Origin: Paracoccaceae bacterium
Lineage (GTDB): Bacteria > Pseudomonadota > Alphaproteobacteria > Rhodobacterales > Rhodobacteraceae
Length of the DNA: 64,000 nucleotides
Reading direction: 5' to 3'
Assembly: GCA_030697175.1 (NCBI GenBank)
Contig: JAUYQR010000013.1
Coordinates: forward strand, 19,984 to 83,983
Under the pieces are notes generated by a model. That model did not search any database. It had not been told where the DNA came from and was given only the letters and a program-made list of their open reading frames with translations. The translations under genes were made by a program, and so were the position numbers. Shown piece after piece: positions 1 through 9,896 of the stretch (its first letter is position 1; every line of letters starts with the position of its first letter).

Positions 1-780
1 ATTGTCGGCACCGGGGGCGACGGCAAGGGCACGCTGAACATCTCGACCGCGACGGCGTTTGTGGTGGCGGGGGCTGGGGTGGTGGTGGCCAAGCATGGCA
101 ACCGCAACCTGTCGTCGAAGTCGGGGGCGGCGGATGCGCTGACCGAGATGGGGCTGAACGTGATGGTCGGTGCGGATGTGGTGGAGCGCTGTCTGGCGGA
201 TGCCGGGATCGGCTTCATGATGGCGCCGATGCACCATCCGGCGATCCGGCATGTGATGCCGGTGCGCGCCGAACTTGGCACGCGCACGATCTTCAACATC
301 CTCGGGCCGCTGACCAACCCTGCGGGCGTCAAGCGCCAGCTTACGGGGGCGTTTTCGGAGGCGCTGATCCGGCCGATGGCGGAGACGCTGCTGGCGCTCG
401 GCTCGGAGCGCGCGTGGCTGGTGCATGGCGGCGACGGGACGGACGAGATCTCCATTTCCGCGCCGACCAAGGTGGCCGCGGTCGAGGCTGGCGCGGTGCG
501 CGAGTTCGAGGTCCACCCCGAGGATGCAGGGCTGCCGGTGCATGCCTTCGAGAAGGTGCTGGGCGGCACGCCTGCCGAAAACGCGATTGCGTTCCGCGCG
601 CTTCTGGATGGCGCGTCAGGGGCTTACCGCGACGCCGTGTTGATGAATTCCGCCGCCGCCCTTGTGGTGGCCGACCGCGCCGCTAGTTTGAGGGAAGGTG
701 TGGAGATGGCCCGAAGCGCCATCGACTCGGGCGCTGCTCGTGCCAAGGTCGAAGCCCTGCGCCGCCTGACCAATGCCTGA
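1..780 (+). CDS. trpD: Anthranilate phosphoribosyltransferase, N-terminus cut by window edge
   Basis: Transfers the phosphoribosyl group of PRPP to anthranilate in tryptophan synthesis (cytosol). The frame is open from base 1 and ends at TGA 778-780, giving 259 residues. Family members are about 330-345 residues, so roughly 80 N-terminal residues lie upstream. The first visible residues, [16 protein letters not shown], are the PRPP/metal-binding glycine-rich motif, followed by KHGNR and the NILGPLTNP segment, both diagnostic. It lies 12 bases before trpC and is presumably in one transcript with it. The ATG-like starts at 61 and later are internal and not used. Confidence 0.96.
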   Translation: MVGTGGDGKGTLNISTATAFVVAGAGVVVAKHGNRNLSSKSGAADALTEMGLNVMVGADVVERCLADAGIGFMMAPMHHPAIRHVMPVRAELGTRTIFNILGPLTNPAGVKRQLTGAFSEALIRPMAETLLALGSERAWLVHGGDGTDEISISAPTKVAAVEAGAVREFEVHPEDAGLPVHAFEKVLGGTPAENAIAFRALLDGASGAYRDAVLMNSAAALVVADRAASLREGVEMARSAIDSGAARAKVEALRRLTNA

Positions 781-792
781 AAGACCCCGCCG

Positions 793-1605
793 ATGAACAC
801 CATTCTCGACCGTATCAAGACCTACAAGCTTGAAGAGGTCGCCGCCCGCAAGGCCGCCCGCCCGCTGGCCGATCTGGAAGCCGCCGCCGCCGCCGCCGAC
901 CCGCCACGCGGCTTTGCGCGTGCGCTGAAGGAGGCGCAGAATATAGGCTACGGCCTGATCGCCGAAATCAAGAAAGCCAGCCCGTCGAAGGGTCTGATCC
1001 GCGCCGACTTTGATCCGCCGGCACTGGCACAAGCCTATGAGGCTGGCGGGGCGACCTGTCTTTCGGTGCTGACCGACGGGCCTTCGTTTCAGGGTGCGGA
1101 TGACTACCTTGTCGCCGCCCACGCCGCGACCAAGCTGCCCTGCCTGCGCAAGGATTTCCTTTACGACCCGTGGCAGGTGACGGAATCGCGCGCGCTTCAT
1201 GCCGATTGCATCCTGATCATCATGGCCTCGCTCGGCGACACGCAAGCGCTGGAACTGGAAGACGCCGCCACCAGCCTTGGCATGGACGTGCTGATCGAGG
1301 TGCATGACGAGGCCGAGCTGGAGCGTGCCGGGCGGCTGAAATCGCCACTGATCGGGATCAACAACCGCAACCTGCACACCTTCGAGGTTACGCTGGAAAC
1401 CACCCGGCGTCTGGCGCGTCTGGTGCCGGAGGACCGCACCATCGTGGCCGAAAGCGGGCTATACACCCCCGCCGACCTTGCCGATCTTGCGCAATACGGT
1501 GCGCGGTCGTTCCTGATTGGCGAAAGCCTGATGCGGCAGGCCGACGTCACCGCCGCAACCCGCGCCATTCTTGCCCGGCCCCTGACAGCGCAGGGCGGGC
1601 TATGA
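793..1605 (+). CDS. trpC: Indole-3-glycerol-phosphate synthase
   Basis: Closes the indole ring from CdRP in tryptophan synthesis. The 270 residues are the normal length of the monofunctional bacterial enzyme. TIM-barrel landmarks are visible in order: [11 protein letters not shown] (catalytic lysine region, about residue 57-67), [12 protein letters not shown] (second catalytic lysine), [13 protein letters not shown] and [11 protein letters not shown] (phosphate-binding end). The stop overlaps the start of moaC by 4 bases (ATGA at 1602), which implies translational coupling. The trpDC-moaC-moeA-lexA order is characteristic of Rhodobacteraceae (established knowledge). Confidence 0.97.
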   Translation: MNTILDRIKTYKLEEVAARKAARPLADLEAAAAAADPPRGFARALKEAQNIGYGLIAEIKKASPSKGLIRADFDPPALAQAYEAGGATCLSVLTDGPSFQGADDYLVAAHAATKLPCLRKDFLYDPWQVTESRALHADCILIIMASLGDTQALELEDAATSLGMDVLIEVHDEAELERAGRLKSPLIGINNRNLHTFEVTLETTRRLARLVPEDRTIVAESGLYTPADLADLAQYGARSFLIGESLMRQADVTAATRAILARPLTAQGGL

Positions 1606-2081
1606 CCGGCCTCACGCATTTCGACGCCAAGGGAGCGGCCCATATGGTCGACGTTTCCGGCAAGGCGGTGACCGACCGGGTTGCCGTTGCCGAAGGCGTG
1701 GTCCGGATGCGCGCCGAGACGCTGGCGCTGATCACCGAGGGCCGCGCCAAGAAGGGCGACGTCTTGTCCGTCGCGCGGCTGGCGGGCATCATGGCGGCCA
1801 AGCGCACCGCCGATCTGATCCCGCTCTGCCACCCCCTGCCGGTGACCAAGGTTGCCGTCGAACTGGTCGCCGATCCGGGCCTGCCCGGCGTGCGGATCGA
1901 GGCCACGGTCAAGACCTCTGGCCAGACCGGGGTAGAGATGGAGGCGCTGACCGCCGTGTCGGTGGCGGCGCTGACGGTTTACGACATGGTCAAGGCGGTG
2001 GAGAAATCCATGACCATCGAAGGCATCCGGCTGGTGCTTAAAGATGGCGGCAAATCAGGCCGTTACGAGGCGACACGGTGA
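1602..2081 (+). CDS. moaC: Cyclic pyranopterin monophosphate synthase
   Basis: Converts the MoaA product (3',8-cH2GTP) to cPMP, the first stable intermediate of molybdenum-cofactor synthesis. The 159 residues are full length. Visible family motifs are [12 protein letters not shown] near the N-terminus, LIPLCHPLP (active-site Lys/His region) and the C-terminal [18 protein letters not shown] and KDGGKSG. It overlaps trpC upstream and moeA downstream by 4 bases each, so three genes of two pathways are translationally chained. Molybdenum enzymes that need this cofactor include the CoxL-like protein at 9893-12184. Confidence 0.97.
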   Translation: MTGLTHFDAKGAAHMVDVSGKAVTDRVAVAEGVVRMRAETLALITEGRAKKGDVLSVARLAGIMAAKRTADLIPLCHPLPVTKVAVELVADPGLPGVRIEATVKTSGQTGVEMEALTAVSVAALTVYDMVKAVEKSMTIEGIRLVLKDGGKSGRYEATR

Positions 2082-3253
2082 TTTCGGTTGAAGAGGCGCT
2101 GGCGCGCTGTCTGGCGCTGGTGACGCCCGTGGCGGCGGAAACCGTGCCGCTGACCCACGCGCATGGCCGCTGGATGTGCGCCCCCGCCGTGGCGCGGCGC
2201 GACCAGCCGCCGTTCGCCGCCTCGGCGATGGACGGCTATGCGGTGGCGGGCGATCCGAAGCCGGGTGACAGCTTTGCCGTGGTGGGCGAGGCAGGCGCGG
2301 GCCATGCCTTCGTCCGACGTGTTGGCGCGGGCGACGCGGTGCGCATCTTCACCGGCGCGCCGGTGCCGGACGGGGCCACGCGCGTGATCATCCAGGAGGA
2401 TGTGGTCGCCGATGGCGACCGGATCACCGTGAAGGACGGCGCCGACGCCGGCGCTCATATCCGCCCCCTCGGCCAGGATTTCCGCGCGGGCGACAGCCTG
2501 TCACCCCGCCGCCTGCGCCCCAATGATCTGGCGTTGCTGGCTGCGATGAACATCGGCGAAGTGCCGGTCAGCCGCCGCCCCGTGGTGGCGCTGATCGCCA
2601 CGGGGGACGAGCTGGTGATGCCCGGCGAGGCCCCGCGCCCCGACCAGATCATCGCGTCGAACAGTTTTGCGCTGAAGGCGATGGTCGAGGCCGAGGGCGG
2701 CGAGGCACGGCTTTTGCCGATCGCCCGCGATAACGAGGCAGAACTTGCGACCGTGCTGGCGCTGGCCGCGAGCGCCGATCTGATCGTGACCATCGGCGGC
2801 GCATCGGTCGGCGACCACGATCTTGTCGGCCGGGTGGCGGGGCTGGAGCGCGCGTTCTGGAAGATCGCGCTGCGCCCCGGCAAGCCGTTGATCGCGGGCA
2901 GCTTGCACGGCGTGCCGATGCTGGGGCTGCCGGGCAACCCGGTGTCGGCGATCGTCTGCGGGCACCTGTTCCTTGTGCCGATGCTGCGCGCGATGCTGGG
3001 GGCCGCGCCCGGCCCCTTTCCGCGTCGCGCCATCCTTGGCGCCGATGTGGGCGCGACCGGACCGCGCACCCACTACATGCGCGCGCGGTTGAGCGAGGGC
3101 GACGGGGGCGACGGCCTGCCCGTCATCACCCCGTTCGAGCGGCAGGATTCGGCGCTGCTGTCGATCCTCGGGCAGGCTGATGCGCTGCTGATCCGGCCCC
3201 TGGGCGATGGCCCCCGTCCGCGCGGCGAAGCGGTGTCCTACCTGCCGTTGTGA
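2078..3253 (+). CDS. moeA: Molybdopterin molybdenumtransferase MoeA
   Basis: Inserts molybdate into adenylylated molybdopterin. It starts with GTG at 2078 inside the moaC stop (GTGA overlap). The 391 residues match the family. Visible motifs are [15 protein letters not shown] near residue 40-55, [10 protein letters not shown], the TGDELV segment, [11 protein letters not shown] and KIALRPGKP, followed by GLPGNPVSA, the MoaB/Mog-like substrate-binding fold. It is the last gene of the trpDC-moaC-moeA run. An 80-base gap with the lexA promoter follows. Confidence 0.97.
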   Translation: MISVEEALARCLALVTPVAAETVPLTHAHGRWMCAPAVARRDQPPFAASAMDGYAVAGDPKPGDSFAVVGEAGAGHAFVRRVGAGDAVRIFTGAPVPDGATRVIIQEDVVADGDRITVKDGADAGAHIRPLGQDFRAGDSLSPRRLRPNDLALLAAMNIGEVPVSRRPVVALIATGDELVMPGEAPRPDQIIASNSFALKAMVEAEGGEARLLPIARDNEAELATVLALAASADLIVTIGGASVGDHDLVGRVAGLERAFWKIALRPGKPLIAGSLHGVPMLGLPGNPVSAIVCGHLFLVPMLRAMLGAAPGPFPRRAILGADVGATGPRTHYMRARLSEGDGGDGLPVITPFERQDSALLSILGQADALLIRPLGDGPRPRGEAVSYLPL

Positions 3254-3272
3254 ATGCAGCGGCCAAAATCGC

Positions 3273-3314
3273 TTGACACAAACCGGGAACGCGGGCAGAA
3301 CATTGTGTTAACAC
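3273..3314 (+). promoter_or_regulatory. lexA promoter with LexA (SOS) box
   Basis: The 80 bases between moeA and lexA hold TTGACA at 3273-3278 (a perfect -35) and GAAC-GCGGGCA-GAAC at 3287-3301. GAAC-N7-GAAC is the established LexA box of alphaproteobacteria. It lies between the -35 and the start codon, where bound LexA would block RNA polymerase, so lexA is very likely autoregulated. No good -10 hexamer is evident. A separate perfect 10-base palindrome, GTGTTAACAC, follows at 3305-3314; its role is unknown. Confidence 0.85.
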
Positions 3315-3333
3315 CTGCAAAACGGGGACAGGC

Positions 3334-4020
3334 ATGTTGACGCGCAAACAACTGGAACTTCTCGATTTCATCAAGGGTCGGATGGACCGTGACGGGGTTC
3401 CACCCTCGTTTGACGAGATGAAGGATGCGCTCGACCTGCGGTCGAAGTCGGGCATCCACCGGCTGATCACCGCGCTGGAGGAAAGGGGCTTCATCCGCCG
3501 CCTTGCCCACCGCGCCCGGGCGCTGGAAATCATCAAGCTGCCCGAAGCGATGGAAAAGCCGGGCTTCACGCCCCGCGTCATCGCTGGCGACCGCACCGCC
3601 CCGCCGCGTGGCGCGATGCAGGTGGATACGGTCCACGCGCTGGAACTGCCGGTGATGGGGCGCATCGCGGCCGGCGTGCCGATCGAGGCGATTTCCGAAG
3701 TATCGCACCATGTCACCGTTCCGGGGTCGATGCTGTCGGGCAAGGGGCAGCACTACGCGCTTGAAGTCAAAGGCGATTCGATGATCGAGGCGGGAATCAA
3801 CGATGGCGACATCGTGGTGATCCGCGAACAGTCCACCGCCGAGAACGGCGATATTGTCGTGGCGCTGGTCGAAGATCACGAGGCCACCCTGAAGCGGTTT
3901 CGCCGCCGGGGTGGCATGATCGCGCTCGAGGCGGCAAACCCGGCCTATGAGACGCGGGTGTTCCCCGACCATCTGGTCAAGGTGCAGGGCCGGCTTGTCG
4001 GGCTGATCCGCAGCTACTGA
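3334..4020 (+). CDS. lexA: LexA repressor
   Basis: SOS-response repressor and self-cleaving protease. In the 228 residues the N-terminal winged-helix DNA-binding domain occupies about residues 1-65. The C-terminal S24 domain carries the Ala113-Gly114 cleavage site in GRIAAGVP, the nucleophile Ser149 in KGDSMIEAG and Lys187 in ATLKRF. All catalytic residues are intact. It has its own promoter with a LexA box, so negative autoregulation is expected. Its stop overlaps the 3' end of the convergent comEC by 7 bases. Confidence 0.98.
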   Translation: MLTRKQLELLDFIKGRMDRDGVPPSFDEMKDALDLRSKSGIHRLITALEERGFIRRLAHRARALEIIKLPEAMEKPGFTPRVIAGDRTAPPRGAMQVDTVHALELPVMGRIAAGVPIEAISEVSHHVTVPGSMLSGKGQHYALEVKGDSMIEAGINDGDIVVIREQSTAENGDIVVALVEDHEATLKRFRRRGGMIALEAANPAYETRVFPDHLVKVQGRLVGLIRSY

Positions 4021-6122
4021 CCGGATGCGGCCACCGGGGCCGGGACAAGCGCGGGCAGGATGCCGTTGCGGGCGGCTGTGCCGGACCAGATCCGCGCCCT
4101 CGCCTTGGCCATCACGAAGCGCGGCCCCCCGGCGCTGTCGATCACCGCCAGCGGTCCGGTTTCGCGCAGCACCGTCTGGTCGATCAGGCGGCAGCCCGGT
4201 GGCACCACCTCTGCCTCTGCCGCCAGCACCACCACGACGCCCTCCGCACAGGCCGCCGGCAAACGGTCCAGTGCGCCTTTCCCGGTCAGCGAGACCATCC
4301 TGATCCCCGCCACCGAAAACCACCGCTCGCCCTTGGCACCGTCAAAGCCCGGCCGGGCCGCGGCCAGCTTCTGATCGGCCAGGTCGCCGTCATTCTCCAG
4401 CCAGTTCTGCGCGGCAAAGCCGCCGCCGGAGGCCGAAGACAGCGCCCGCCCCTCGCTGCCGACCAGCCCGATCAGCTTGCCGTCACCCGAGATCAGCAGC
4501 ACCGGCCGGTCACTTGCCACCCACAGGCCAACTGCGGCCACCAGTGCCGCCACGCCCACCAGTTGCACGCGCCCGCGCCACAGGATCACCCAGATCCCCC
4601 CAAGCGTCACAAGCGCCATGACGTAGGGCCCCGGCGCCGGAATGGCTGTCACCGCGCCTTCCAGCCCCGCGATCCAATGCGCAATGAACAAGATCCACGC
4701 CGCCCCCCGCTCCATCACCCAAAGCGGCAGCCATGCCAGACCAAGCGGTGCCACCAGCGCGGCCACCGCGCCCGCAGGCATCACCACCGCCCCCATCACC
4801 GGCACGGTCAAGAGGTTTGCCAGCAACCCGTAATCGGTGAAGCGGTTGAAGTGCGCCGCGGCATAGGGCGCGGTCGCAAAGCCCGCGATCACCGAGGAAA
4901 ACACCAGCATGAAGGCCGGCAGCAGCCAGCGCGGCAGCCGTTCGCGCATCACCGCGCCGTCCAGCGCGGCGAAGCCTGCGATCAGCGCCACGGTCGCGGC
5001 AAAGGACATCTGGAACCCCGGCTCGGTCAGGCTTTCAGGCCGCGCCAGAAGCAGGATCGTCGCCGCAATCGCCACCGTGCGGAGCGTCAGCGCGCGGCGG
5101 TCCAGAAGCACCGCGCCCAGCATCACCGACACCATGATGAAGGCGCGTTCGGTCGCCACATTGGCCCCCGACAACAGCAGATAGAACAGCGCCACGCCAA
5201 GGCTGACCACCGCCGCGACCTTCTTGGTGTTCACCCGCAGCGCCACATAGGGCACCAGCGCCAGCCCGTAGCGGATCAGCGCAAAGACGAAGCCCACGAG
5301 GAACGCCATGTTCATCCCCGAGATCGCCAGCAGATGCGCCAGCGACGAATCCCTGAGCGCGGCCACGGTCTCCTGGGTGATGGCAGAGCGGTCGCCGGTC
5401 ATCGCACCTGCGGCGAAGGCGCCCGCCTGCCCCGGCATTTCGGCCAGCATCGCGGCGGTCAGATAGGTGCGCAGCCGCGCGATCACGGTATCGCCCGCCT
5501 CCGGTTCGGCCAGCAGAAGCACCGGGGTGCGGGTGTATCCAACCGCGCCCAACCGGTCGAAGAATGCCATGCGGCGAAAGTCGAAGCCGCCCGGCTCTAC
5601 CGGACCGTCGGGGGCCGCCAGAAACCCGGTCAGCACCACCACCTGCCCCGGCGATGGCTTCAGCCACGGCTGCTCGGCCTGCATCGACACCCGCACCTTC
5701 ACCGGGGTTCGTGCGGGTGACACCTCGCGCAGCACCACCCGGTCCAGCGTCAGGCGCAGGGCATCGGTCTGCGACCGGTCGATGCCGACAATGCGGCCCT
5801 GCACCGGGCCGTAGTAGCGAAATTCCAGCATCGGGGCGGCCACCAGATGCGCCCGCGCACCGGCGGCCAGCCAGCCAAGCGCGACGCAGGCGATGGCGAT
5901 GGCGAGGGGGTGCAAGAGGTCCGGTCCGCGCAGCCGCAAGCCTGCACCCATCGCGCAAAACCCCGCCGCCAACACATAGGCGCCCACCCCCGGTTCCGCC
6001 GCAGCCGCGAACCATGCCGCGATGCCGATGCCGATGAACACGGGTATCCACGGAAACAGCGAGGCCCGCGCCTCCAGCAGCGCCTGCAGCGGCCAGCCGA
6101 GCCTTTGGATCAGGGCCGCCAC
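4014..6122 (-). CDS. comEC: ComEC/Rec2 family DNA-uptake channel
   Basis: Polytopic inner-membrane protein expected to translocate single-stranded DNA during natural transformation. The product has an N-terminal soluble DUF4131-like part, then the Competence domain with repeated hydrophobic segments and the conserved [18 protein letters not shown] stretch, then a short C-terminal tail. The long metallo-beta-lactamase-like domain of full ComEC is poorly developed or degenerate. I chose GTG at 6122 (702 residues) because GAGGGG lies 8 bases upstream. The frame stays open to a GTG at 6173 (719 residues). It converges on lexA with a 7-base overlap. Transformation itself is inferred from the family. 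Confidence 0.88.
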   Translation of the reverse strand: MAALIQRLGWPLQALLEARASLFPWIPVFIGIGIAAWFAAAAEPGVGAYVLAAGFCAMGAGLRLRGPDLLHPLAIAIACVALGWLAAGARAHLVAAPMLEFRYYGPVQGRIVGIDRSQTDALRLTLDRVVLREVSPARTPVKVRVSMQAEQPWLKPSPGQVVVLTGFLAAPDGPVEPGGFDFRRMAFFDRLGAVGYTRTPVLLLAEPEAGDTVIARLRTYLTAAMLAEMPGQAGAFAAGAMTGDRSAITQETVAALRDSSLAHLLAISGMNMAFLVGFVFALIRYGLALVPYVALRVNTKKVAAVVSLGVALFYLLLSGANVATERAFIMVSVMLGAVLLDRRALTLRTVAIAATILLLARPESLTEPGFQMSFAATVALIAGFAALDGAVMRERLPRWLLPAFMLVFSSVIAGFATAPYAAAHFNRFTDYGLLANLLTVPVMGAVVMPAGAVAALVAPLGLAWLPLWVMERGAAWILFIAHWIAGLEGAVTAIPAPGPYVMALVTLGGIWVILWRGRVQLVGVAALVAAVGLWVASDRPVLLISGDGKLIGLVGSEGRALSSASGGGFAAQNWLENDGDLADQKLAAARPGFDGAKGERWFSVAGIRMVSLTGKGALDRLPAACAEGVVVVLAAEAEVVPPGCRLIDQTVLRETGPLAVIDSAGGPRFVMAKARARIWSGTAARNGILPALVPAPVAASGQ

Positions 6123-6198
6123 CTTGTTTCCCCTCGCGCGATTGCCTAAAGACGCGGGCAGTCTAGCCCCCACATGGTTTCCGAAAGGTTAACTTCCT

Positions 6199-7611
6199 AT
6201 GGCCGAAGCGACCAACCCGGGTGTCGTCACCCGCTTTGCCCCCTCGCCGACCGGATACCTGCATATCGGGGGCGGGCGGACCGCGCTGTTCAACTGGCTT
6301 TACGCCCGCGGACGCGGCGGCAGGTTCCTGCTGCGGATCGAGGATACCGACCGCGAACGCTCCACCCCCGAGGCGACGGCGGCGATCCTGAAGGGGCTGA
6401 CCTGGCTGGGCCTTGACTGGGACGGCGAGGTGGTCAGCCAGTTCGAACGCCGCGACCGCCACGCCGAGGTGGCGCATCAGATGCTGGGCCGGGGAACCGC
6501 CTACAAGTGCTTTTCCACGCAGGACGACATCGCCGCCTTCCGCGCGGCAGAAGAAGCCGCCGGGCGCTATCCGGTGTTCCTGTCGCCGTGGCGCGATGCT
6601 GATCCTGCGACCCACCCCGACGCGCCCTATTCGATCCGAATGAAGGCCCCCCGCAGCGGCGAGACGGTGATCGTGGACGAGGTGCAGGGCCGCGTCATCA
6701 TCAGGAACGAGACGCTGGATGACATGATCGTGCTGCGCTCGGACGGGACGCCCACCTACATGCTGGCCGTGGTGGTCGACGATCACGACATGGCCGTGAC
6801 GCATGTGATCCGGGGCGACGACCACCTGAACAACGCGGCGCGCCAGCAGATGGTCTATGACGCGATGGGCTGGACGGTGCCGGTATGGGCGCATATCCCG
6901 CTGATCCACGGGCCGGACGGCAAGAAACTGTCGAAACGCCACGGTGCCACGGGCGTCGAGGACTATCAGGCGATGGGCTACCCCGCCGCCGGGATGCGCA
7001 ATTACCTGACGCGGCTTGGCTGGGCGCATGGCGACGCCGAGATCTTCACTACCGAAGAGGCGCTGGCGATGTTCGACCTGAAGGGCATCGGCAAGGCTCC
7101 GGCCCGGCTCGACTTTAAGAAATTGGAAAACACCTGCGGGCATCATATCGCGATGATGGACAATGCCGCACTGCTGCATGAACTTGAAGGGTATCTGGCG
7201 GCAGCGGGTCGTCCGGCGCTGACGGATGCACAGCGTGCCCTGATGCTGAAGGCGATGCCCTCGGTCAAGGAACGCGCCAAGACGTTCCCGGAACTGCTTG
7301 ATAAGGCTCAGTTTGCGCTAACATCCCGCCCGGTGGAACGCGACGCGCAAGCCGCGGCGGCACTGGATACGGTATCCCGTGGTATACTGAAATCGTTGAC
7401 GCCGCAGCTGCAAAGTGTTAGCTGGACGAAAGCGGAATTGGAGCCCATTCTGACTGCGGCTGCGGCCGGAAACGGGATCGGCTTCGGCAAGGTGGCCGCA
7501 CCGTTGCGCGCGGCTCTGGCGGGAAGAACTGTTACACCCAGCGTCTATGACATGATGCTGGTCATTGGTCGGGACGAGACCATCGCAAGGCTCGAGGACG
7601 CATCGGCGTGA
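6199..7611 (+). CDS. gltX: Glutamyl-tRNA synthetase
   Basis: Charges tRNA-Glu (possibly also tRNA-Gln, which the GatCAB amidotransferase would correct; gatB lies at 20986). Class I signatures are present: [23 protein letters not shown] contains the HIGH-type motif near residue 18-21, and KKLSKRHG is the KMSKS-type loop. The 470 residues are standard. GAAAGG lies before the ATG at 6199. The gene is divergent from comEC across a gap of at most 76 bases. Alphaproteobacteria often carry two GluRS genes; whether this is the only copy cannot be seen here. Confidence 0.97.
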   Translation: MAEATNPGVVTRFAPSPTGYLHIGGGRTALFNWLYARGRGGRFLLRIEDTDRERSTPEATAAILKGLTWLGLDWDGEVVSQFERRDRHAEVAHQMLGRGTAYKCFSTQDDIAAFRAAEEAAGRYPVFLSPWRDADPATHPDAPYSIRMKAPRSGETVIVDEVQGRVIIRNETLDDMIVLRSDGTPTYMLAVVVDDHDMAVTHVIRGDDHLNNAARQQMVYDAMGWTVPVWAHIPLIHGPDGKKLSKRHGATGVEDYQAMGYPAAGMRNYLTRLGWAHGDAEIFTTEEALAMFDLKGIGKAPARLDFKKLENTCGHHIAMMDNAALLHELEGYLAAAGRPALTDAQRALMLKAMPSVKERAKTFPELLDKAQFALTSRPVERDAQAAAALDTVSRGILKSLTPQLQSVSWTKAELEPILTAAAAGNGIGFGKVAAPLRAALAGRTVTPSVYDMMLVIGRDETIARLEDASA

Positions 7612-7665
7612 TGCGCAGACCCCGGTCTTGAAGCCGCGCCTTCAGGGGTGCAGGATCACTGCTTG

Positions 7666-7692
7666 CGGCTGCCCCCTGCCACGGGGACAGCC
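7666..7692. other. Imperfect hairpin in gltX-gltA spacer
   Basis: CGGCTG-CCCC and GGGG-A-CAGCCG pair with one bulged base around a 7-base loop, 20 bases before the gltA start. No U-tract follows. It may be a weak gltX terminator or a gltA leader structure. Otherwise the 101-base spacer shows nothing I can name. Confidence 0.35.
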
Positions 7693-7712
7693 GGCCACAC
7701 CGGGGAAAAGAC

Positions 7713-9002
7713 ATGTCTGACAAAGTTGCCAAGCTGAGCCTGAACGGGAATACCTACGACCTGCCGGTGCATTCGCCCACGCTGGGGCCGGATGTGCTTG
7801 ATATCCGGAAACTTTATGGCGAAGCGGACGTGTTCACCTTTGACCCCGGCTTCACCTCGACCGCCGCCTGCGAAAGTGCCATCACCTTCATCGACGGCGA
7901 CAAGGGCGAGCTTTTGCATCGCGGCTACCCGATCGAACAACTGGCGGAAAAGTCCAGCTACCTCGAGGTCTGCTACCTTCTGCTATACGGCGAACTGCCG
8001 ACCGCGGTGCAGTTGAAGGATTTCACCGCCCGGGTGACAAACCACACGATGGTGCATGAACAGATGCACTACTTCTTCCGCGGGTTCCGCCGCGACGCGC
8101 ACCCGATGGCGACGATGGTGGGCGTGGTCGGCGCGATGGCGGCCTTCTACCATGACAGCACCGACATCAACGATCCCTGGCAGCGCGAGGTTGCGGCGAT
8201 CCGGATGATCGCGAAACTTCCGACGATCGCCGCGATGGCCTACAAGTATTCGGTCGGCCAGCCCTTCGTCTACCCGAAGAACGCGCTCGATTACGCGGGC
8301 AACTTCCTGCACATGTGCTTTGCCGTTCCGGCCGAGGATTATGTGGTGAACCCGGTCCTTGCGAAAGCGATGGACCGGATCATGATGCTGCACGCCGATC
8401 ACGAACAGAACGCCTCGACCTCCACCGTGCGTCTGGCGGGCTCGTCGGGTGCAAACCCGTTTGCCTGCATCGCCGCTGGCATCGCCTGCCTCTGGGGCCC
8501 GGCGCATGGCGGCGCGAACCAGGCCGCGCTGGAACAGTTGCGCGAGATCGGCACCGTCGACCGCATTCCGGAGTTCATCAAGAAGGCCAAGGACAAGACC
8601 TCGGGCGTCAAGCTGATGGGCTTTGGCCACCGGGTCTACAAGAACTTCGACCCGCGCGCGACGGTGATGAAGGAAAGCGCCGACGAGGTGCTGGACCTGC
8701 TGGGTGTTCACAACAACCCGACGCTGCAAGTCGCCAAGGAACTGGAGCGGATCGCGCTGGAGGATGACTACTTCATCTCGAAGAAGCTGTATCCCAACGT
8801 CGATTTCTATTCCGGCATCATCCTTGATGCGATGGGCTTCCCGACCTCGATGTTCACGCCGATCTTTGCGATCAGCCGCACCGTGGGCTGGATCAGCCAG
8901 TGGAAAGAGATGATCGCGGAAAAGAACCAGAAGATCGGCCGCCCGCGCCAGCTTTATGTCGGCCCGCCGAAGCGCGACTACATCGACCTGCGCCACCGTT
9001 AA
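7713..9002 (+). CDS. gltA: Citrate synthase (type II, hexameric type)
   Basis: Condenses acetyl-CoA and oxaloacetate at the entry of the TCA cycle. The 429 residues are typical of the Gram-negative GltA. Active-site regions are visible: [15 protein letters not shown] (catalytic His), [13 protein letters not shown] (His) and [15 protein letters not shown] (His/Arg). The N-terminal extension beginning [17 protein letters not shown] is the small beta domain of the NADH-sensitive hexameric type. GGGGAAAAG precedes the ATG. A GNRA-like hairpin follows the stop. Confidence 0.98.
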   Translation: MSDKVAKLSLNGNTYDLPVHSPTLGPDVLDIRKLYGEADVFTFDPGFTSTAACESAITFIDGDKGELLHRGYPIEQLAEKSSYLEVCYLLLYGELPTAVQLKDFTARVTNHTMVHEQMHYFFRGFRRDAHPMATMVGVVGAMAAFYHDSTDINDPWQREVAAIRMIAKLPTIAAMAYKYSVGQPFVYPKNALDYAGNFLHMCFAVPAEDYVVNPVLAKAMDRIMMLHADHEQNASTSTVRLAGSSGANPFACIAAGIACLWGPAHGGANQAALEQLREIGTVDRIPEFIKKAKDKTSGVKLMGFGHRVYKNFDPRATVMKESADEVLDLLGVHNNPTLQVAKELERIALEDDYFISKKLYPNVDFYSGIILDAMGFPTSMFTPIFAISRTVGWISQWKEMIAEKNQKIGRPRQLYVGPPKRDYIDLRHR

Positions 9003-9011
9003 GGCGCTTTC

Positions 9012-9033
9012 GGATGGGCCGGAAGGCCCATCC
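9012..9033. terminator. Hairpin between convergent gltA and aguB
   Basis: GGATGGGCC (9012-9020), loop GGAA, GGCCCATCC (9025-9033): a perfect 9-base stem capped by a GGAA tetraloop. It fills the 30-base gap between gltA and the opposite-strand aguB stop and even includes the first base of that stop codon. There is no U-tract, so intrinsic termination is inferred from position and stability only. Confidence 0.55.
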
Positions 9034-9896
9034 TACCCGCCGAGGGTGCCAACCGCGCCGTAGGTTTCGGGGCGGCGGTCGCGGAACAGGCCCCAACTGC
9101 GCCGCATCCGGGCAATCTTGCCCAGATCGAAGCTGGCGGTCAGCACCGCCTCGCCCTCTCGCCCCGCCTTTGCCACCAGTTGCCCGGTCTGGTCGGCGAT
9201 GAAGGACGATCCGTAGAACGTCACCTCGCGCCCGTCCGGAGCCACCTCGGTGCCGACGCGATTGGAGGCCACCACCGGCATGATGTTCGCCGCCGCGTGG
9301 CCGCGCATCACGGTTTCCCAATGCGGCTGGCTGTCGTGGCCGGGCTCTGGCGGTTCCGATCCGATCGCGGTCGGGTAAAGCAGCACCTCCGCCCCCAGCA
9401 GCGCCATCGACCGCGCACATTCCGGGAACCACTGGTCCCAGCAGATGCCGACACCGATCCGCCCCGCCGCCGTGTCCCACACCCGGTAGCCGGTATCGCC
9501 GGGCGAGAAATAGTATTTTTCCTCATACCCCGGCCCCTGCGGGATATGGGTCTTGCGGTAGATGCCAAGCACCCGCCCATCCGCATCGACCATCGCGACC
9601 GAATTGAAATGCGCCTGCCCTGCCCGTTCAAAGAACGACACCGGCATGACCACGCCCAACTCGCGCGCAAGGTCGGCAAAGCGGGCGATCAGCGGATTGC
9701 CCTCGGCGGGGGCGGCAAGATCGAAATACTGCGGATGCTGTTCGATGCAGAAGTAGGGTGCTGCGAACAATTCCTGCACCAGAACCAGCCCCGCGCCCTT
9801 GGCAGCCGCCTGCCGCACCAGCGCCTCGGCCCGGTCGGCATTGGCGGGCAGATCCCACGAACAGGCGAACTGGGTGGCGGCAACCGTCAGCGTCAT
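9033..9896 (-). CDS. aguB: N-carbamoylputrescine amidase
   Basis: Nitrilase-superfamily enzyme releasing putrescine, CO2 and ammonia from N-carbamoylputrescine, the last step of the agmatine route. The 287 residues are full length. The Glu-Lys-Cys triad is Glu42 (VQELFAAPYF), Lys115 (YRKTHIPQGPGYEEKYYF) and Cys152 (GICWDQWFPE). These stretches are the distinguishing segments of AguB rather than of generic amidohydrolases. The ATG at 9896 overlaps the stop of the CoxL-like gene by 4 bases, so they are co-translated. Agmatine deiminase (aguA) is not in the window. Confidence 0.92.
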   Translation of the reverse strand: MTLTVAATQFACSWDLPANADRAEALVRQAAAKGAGLVLVQELFAAPYFCIEQHPQYFDLAAPAEGNPLIARFADLARELGVVMPVSFFERAGQAHFNSVAMVDADGRVLGIYRKTHIPQGPGYEEKYYFSPGDTGYRVWDTAAGRIGVGICWDQWFPECARSMALLGAEVLLYPTAIGSEPPEPGHDSQPHWETVMRGHAAANIMPVVASNRVGTEVAPDGREVTFYGSSFIADQTGQLVAKAGREGEAVLTASFDLGKIARMRRSWGLFRDRRPETYGAVGTLGG

